Part shown: positions 61,096 to 64,000 of the stretch, one piece after another | Layout of the letters: each line of letters starts with the position of its first letter | How positions within the stretch are numbered: the first letter of the stretch is position 1 | NCBI RefSeq assembly: GCF_918741285.1 | Contig: NZ_CAKKNC010000001.1 | Location: 806,001-870,000 of the forward strand | Length of the DNA: 64,000 nt | Origin: Sphingobium sp. CECT 9361 | GTDB taxonomy: Bacteria; Pseudomonadota; Alphaproteobacteria; Sphingomonadales; Sphingomonadaceae | Reading direction: 5' to 3' | The notes under the pieces: model-generated | The model's input: only the letters and a program-made list of their open reading frames with translations | Told to the model about the DNA's origin: nothing | Database searches by the model: none | Made by a program: the position numbers and the translations under genes

Positions 61096-63600
61096 CTAAA
61101 GCAAAAACTCACCCCCGCTCAGCATGTCGATGCCGCGCAATAGAATGGCGAAATCGGCGTTTCCATCCCCGTCGACATCGCCTTCCACCCTGGCATTGCC
61201 TCCAACCGCTTCATATCGCAGTTCGCCTTCCTGTCCGGTGAACGCTCCTGTGCCTAACCATAGGAATGCGTCATCGGTCGCACTCGTTGCAGCCGCATCG
61301 ATCCGGCCGATATCGATTACGTCGCCTTGAGTCTGACTGAAATCCAGAATGAGGTCGGCTTCACTCGCGCTGCTGTCCGTCACCGCACCAAACTCAAAAA
61401 CGTCGGAGCCTTCGCCGCCGATGAGATGGTCGAACTCAACGCCGCCGTTCAAGCGGTCATTACCCGCGCCTCCACTAAGATAATCCCGGCCGCCGTCGCC
61501 GATCAGCGTGTCGTTGCCGTCATTGCCATAGAGCGTATCAGTGCCCGCACCGCCATCGATGGTGTCGTCGCCTGCATTGCCGCCGATCAAGTCGTACCCG
61601 GCCATGCCGTAAAGCGTGTCGGACCCATCGCTGCCCCAGATGCGGTTGCTCTGCCAGTTACCGGTGATGGTCAGGTCGGGCAATGTCGCCGATACCGTCT
61701 CAATTCCAACATCGATCCTATAGTCTACCTTGGTAGCAACGAAGTCATCGCCGCTCTCATCGACTATTTTCGTGGTCGTGCTTTCGACCAGATAGTGATC
61801 GTCGCCTGCCCCACCGTTCAACAGGTTGATCCCCCCCCCGGCGGAAAGGCTGTCGTTGCCATCTCCGCCGTAGATTTTGTTGTCCATCGTGCCGCCCTTG
61901 TCGATCAGTATGATGTCGTCAAATTGGGTTCCGATGATGTGGAGCGCTTCGACATTGCGGACGTCGCCAATATAGCTCCCCGTTCCGCGCTGAAAATTCA
62001 CACCTGACGCCCGATTCTCTGCGTGCAAAATGACCGTATCGTAACCGCTGCCGCCATCGATCCTGTGATCTCCGGGGGTTTCTATGATGTCGTTGCCGTC
62101 GCCGCCGAAGATGTTCTTTCCGTATCCGGAGCCTCCCACAAGGCCGACGATATGATCGTTGCCGCCATCGCCATATAGCGATCCTCTGCCGGTAAGGGTG
62201 TCGTTACCGTCGCCGCCCCATACACGTGCGCCGGTTAAGCCCACATCGATGATATCGTCGCCATCCTCGCCATGGACGGTGCCGGTCAACTGCCCCGCAC
62301 CGCTGACGACATTGTCATTTCCGCCGCCCAAACGAATGTCGCCGAAGATCGTCCCGGTATTGACGATAGTGTCGTTGGAATTTCCGATGATATCGATCGC
62401 CGATCCCGCGTAGATCAGCGACGTGTCGATCGTTATGGTGCCGCTATTATGCAGCGTTAGGGCGCCATGGCCCGCGCCGCCATGCCCGTCACTGACCAAT
62501 ATGGTTTTGTTGTACCCCGTTATCGAACCAGCATTTTCTATCGTCCCGCCGCCGATGGACAGGACGGTCGCCGACGAGGGTGCTTTGCGCAGGACACCGT
62601 CATTGGTGAGGGCGATGAGCCCGGAAACATGTATGCTCTCACCTTCGCCGTAGCTACGGATCACGCCCGTCGCGTGATTGACGATGGTGGTGATCGCGGT
62701 GGGTGCCGTATCCAGGTCTATGCCCGCGCCCAGACGCCCAAGGATCTGGCCGGAATTTTCGATAGTGGCGGCATTGTTGCCGGAGATGCCGCTGCTGACA
62801 CCGCGAATTTCGCCGCCTGCGTCGTTCCGAATACTGACCCCAATTGCGCTGCCGATGTCGATACCGTCATTGCCCAGACTGCCGCCCGCACGAATGAGAC
62901 CGCCCAGGTTCGTGATTTCGGTATAGTCTCCGGGGTGGATCGCGTCGGCGTCTACCGCGATGATCGACCCGGCGTTGCCGTTTATAATGCGGAGTTGCTG
63001 CGGAAATGACGCGCCTAAATCGACGGTATCAATTGCACTCCCGGCATTGGCGCCTTTCCCGTTACTCAGGATCGTGCCGAGATTATTGATATACATATAG
63101 CCATCGAATTGCGGGATCGACGGGGCGCTGGATAGGCGAATAGCGATGCCGGAGTCGCTCTGTATCGTGCCGCTGGCATAGTTGAGAAGGTAGAAAGGGC
63201 TGAGGCCAGAACCCGACGGCGTCCCTGAAACGACAGCGTCGATCACCGATCCTCCATAGGATTTTAGCAACCCTCGATTGTCGACTGCGATCGACCCGCC
63301 GTTCAATGGCGACCCTATACGCAGGACATCGTCTTGCGCGCGGATGGAAGAACCCGCCTGCGTATCGATCAGGAGGTTTTGGCTCGTGTCGGCCGTCCCA
63401 GCCGTGTCGATCGCCACGCCGCTGCTGGCGCGAACAGCCCCTTCGACATATAATCGGACCAGACCGGACGTGCCGCTCAAATCCCATTCAACGGCAGTTT
63501 CCGGCGTATGGAGAAAGCCATTGGCATCGATGGTCAGGGTGTCGCCGGAGCGTACAGTCTGGCGCGTCGTGACGCTGCCGGAGATGGTGACATCGCTCAT
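61096..63600 (-). CDS. Large RTX calcium-binding repeat protein, probably type I secreted
   Basis: 834 residues without a signal peptide. Residues 1-430 form a repetitive beta-helix-like region rich in Gly, Asn and Ser (IENSGQILG, LHNSGTITIDTS). From about 430 on there are many RTX nonapeptides (GGDGNDTLTG, GGDGNDIIET, GGSGYDTVIL, GGDGNDSLSA, GNDGNDTLIG, GGAGNDRLNG). The C-terminus (LILDFSQTQGDVIDIGRIDA, ADFAILLRGIDMLSGGEFLL) is the usual T1SS-exported end. GGAGAA precedes the ATG. No T1SS genes are in the window. Likely a cell-surface or extracellular protein. Confidence 0.87.
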   Translation of the reverse strand: MSDVTISGSVTTRQTVRSGDTLTIDANGFLHTPETAVEWDLSGTSGLVRLYVEGAVRASSGVAIDTAGTADTSQNLLIDTQAGSSIRAQDDVLRIGSPLNGGSIAVDNRGLLKSYGGSVIDAVVSGTPSGSGLSPFYLLNYASGTIQSDSGIAIRLSSAPSIPQFDGYMYINNLGTILSNGKGANAGSAIDTVDLGASFPQQLRIINGNAGSIIAVDADAIHPGDYTEITNLGGLIRAGGSLGNDGIDIGSAIGVSIRNDAGGEIRGVSSGISGNNAATIENSGQILGRLGAGIDLDTAPTAITTIVNHATGVIRSYGEGESIHVSGLIALTNDGVLRKAPSSATVLSIGGGTIENAGSITGYNKTILVSDGHGGAGHGALTLHNSGTITIDTSLIYAGSAIDIIGNSNDTIVNTGTIFGDIRLGGGNDNVVSGAGQLTGTVHGEDGDDIIDVGLTGARVWGGDGNDTLTGRGSLYGDGGNDHIVGLVGGSGYGKNIFGGDGNDIIETPGDHRIDGGSGYDTVILHAENRASGVNFQRGTGSYIGDVRNVEALHIIGTQFDDIILIDKGGTMDNKIYGGDGNDSLSAGGGINLLNGGAGDDHYLVESTTTKIVDESGDDFVATKVDYRIDVGIETVSATLPDLTITGNWQSNRIWGSDGSDTLYGMAGYDLIGGNAGDDTIDGGAGTDTLYGNDGNDTLIGDGGRDYLSGGAGNDRLNGGVEFDHLIGGEGSDVFEFGAVTDSSASEADLILDFSQTQGDVIDIGRIDAAATSATDDAFLWLGTGAFTGQEGELRYEAVGGNARVEGDVDGDGNADFAILLRGIDMLSGGEFLL

Positions 63601-63764
63601 CAATTTCTCCATTTCGGATCAATTCATGCCATTAACCACATCCGGCATCTCCGTGCGAAAGATTTGTGGGAAACTATGTGGAATATCTGACCTTTAGGTA
63701 GCGGTGACCAGGGGTATTTGTCACAGCCCAGTCGATCTCCATGTCACGCGTATCGCTCGATATG

Positions 63765-63797
63765 AAAAAAGACCCGGTTGCCTCGCACAACCGGGTC
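63765..63797 (-). terminator. Rho-independent terminator of glnA
   Basis: On the minus strand AGACCCGGTTG pairs with CAACCGGGTCT (11-bp stem) and is followed by TTTTT. It lies about 60 bases past the glnA stop. The gap 63601-63854 otherwise holds only leader of the RTX gene. Confidence 0.88.
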
Positions 63798-63854
63798 TCC
63801 ATTGGCAGGGGGCTGGAAAGGAAACAGCCCCCTGTAGCATTCGTCAGCGGGCGG

Positions 63855-64000
63855 CTTAGCCGCTGTAGTACATGTCGAATTCGACCGGCGACGGGGACAT
63901 TTCCCAACGCGCGACTTCTTCCCACTTCAGTTCGGCATAGGCGTCGATCTGATCCTTGGTGAACACGCCGCCTTTCAGCAGGAAGTCGTGATCGGCTTCC
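63855..64000 (-). CDS. glnA: Glutamine synthetase, C-terminal end (partial)
   Basis: The gene enters from the right edge; only the last 48 codons are present. They read EADHDFLLKGGVFTKDQIDA, then AYAELKWEEVARW and PSPVEFDMYYSG before TAA. This ending (HPVEFDMYYS in relatives) is specific to type I GlnA. The enzyme makes glutamine from glutamate and ammonia. The adenylylation site lies outside the window. Confidence 0.93.

Noticed and set aside
1-64000. CRISPR arrays, tRNA or rRNA genes, complete insertion sequences
   Set aside because: No regularly spaced repeats, tRNA cloverleaf or transposase frame was found on reading both strands.

Overview
The window looks like chromosomal DNA of an alphaproteobacterium of the Sphingomonadaceae (Sphingobium/Sphingomonas-like). 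Evidence for this is the high-GC coding style, a circularly permuted two-piece tmRNA whose tag reads ANDNEALALAA, perfect general-stress (EcfG-type) promoter motifs, the family content (SIMPL, MerC, ETC complex I subunit, DUF5117-type metalloprotease), and many ATGA/GTGA gene overlaps. The assignment is by pattern recognition, not by a search. No complete mobile element, CRISPR array, rRNA or tRNA was seen.

Layout. (1) 1-12931, minus strand: exopolysaccharide locus 1. In transcription order it holds a degenerate GGDEF-EAL protein, a 40-residue membrane protein coupled to it by a GTGA overlap, a 93-residue exported small protein, the priming glycosylphosphotransferase, an AlgD-like nucleotide-sugar dehydrogenase, a GT4 glycosyltransferase, a flippase, a polymerase, an acyltransferase, a Wza lipoprotein and a Wzc-type tyrosine autokinase. 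(2) 13314-20322: M48 protease, a serine-recombinase remnant, recO, leuB, metZ, apaG, a LysR regulator and a GNAT. (3) 20447-29928: uup, merC-like, SIMPL, PepSY, a two-component pair split by an inverted-repeat element, GNAT, EamA, chorismate mutase and a polyprenyl diphosphate synthase. (4) 29976-37565: hrpB, an ETC complex I subunit, a lemA-TPM-TPM-nudix operon, mscL, a coiled-coil lipoprotein, ssrA and a small secreted TPR-like protein. (5) 37646-42554: an operon of HIBADH-type dehydrogenase, amidohydrolase and mannose-6-phosphate isomerase, then ilvA and a one-TM small protein.

(6) 43430-52571: exopolysaccharide locus 2, preceded by a long AT-rich leader. It encodes a second Wza, a small exported Gly-tailed protein, an outer-membrane beta-barrel protein, a second Wzc kinase with an altered Walker A' motif and a membrane-anchored helical protein. 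Facing these are a Wzy/ligase and a GH74-like beta-propeller hydrolase. It has export, polymerisation and probably trimming functions but no glycosyltransferase or flippase, so it may depend on precursors made elsewhere, possibly by locus 1. (7) 52665-64000: a metzincin-like protease, a PLD-family phosphatidyltransferase, a second ABC-F ATPase, a full GGDEF-EAL-PilZ protein, a displaced fragment of the ABC-F 3' end, a large RTX protein and the 3' end of glnA.

Three EcfG-type promoters (upstream of the SIMPL, coiled-coil lipoprotein and PLD genes) suggest that envelope-maintenance genes here belong to the general stress regulon. The most interesting leads are the degenerate c-di-GMP protein with its microprotein and operator-like repeats at the head of locus 1, the hydrolase-containing locus 2, and the displaced ABC-F gene end that marks an old insertion.
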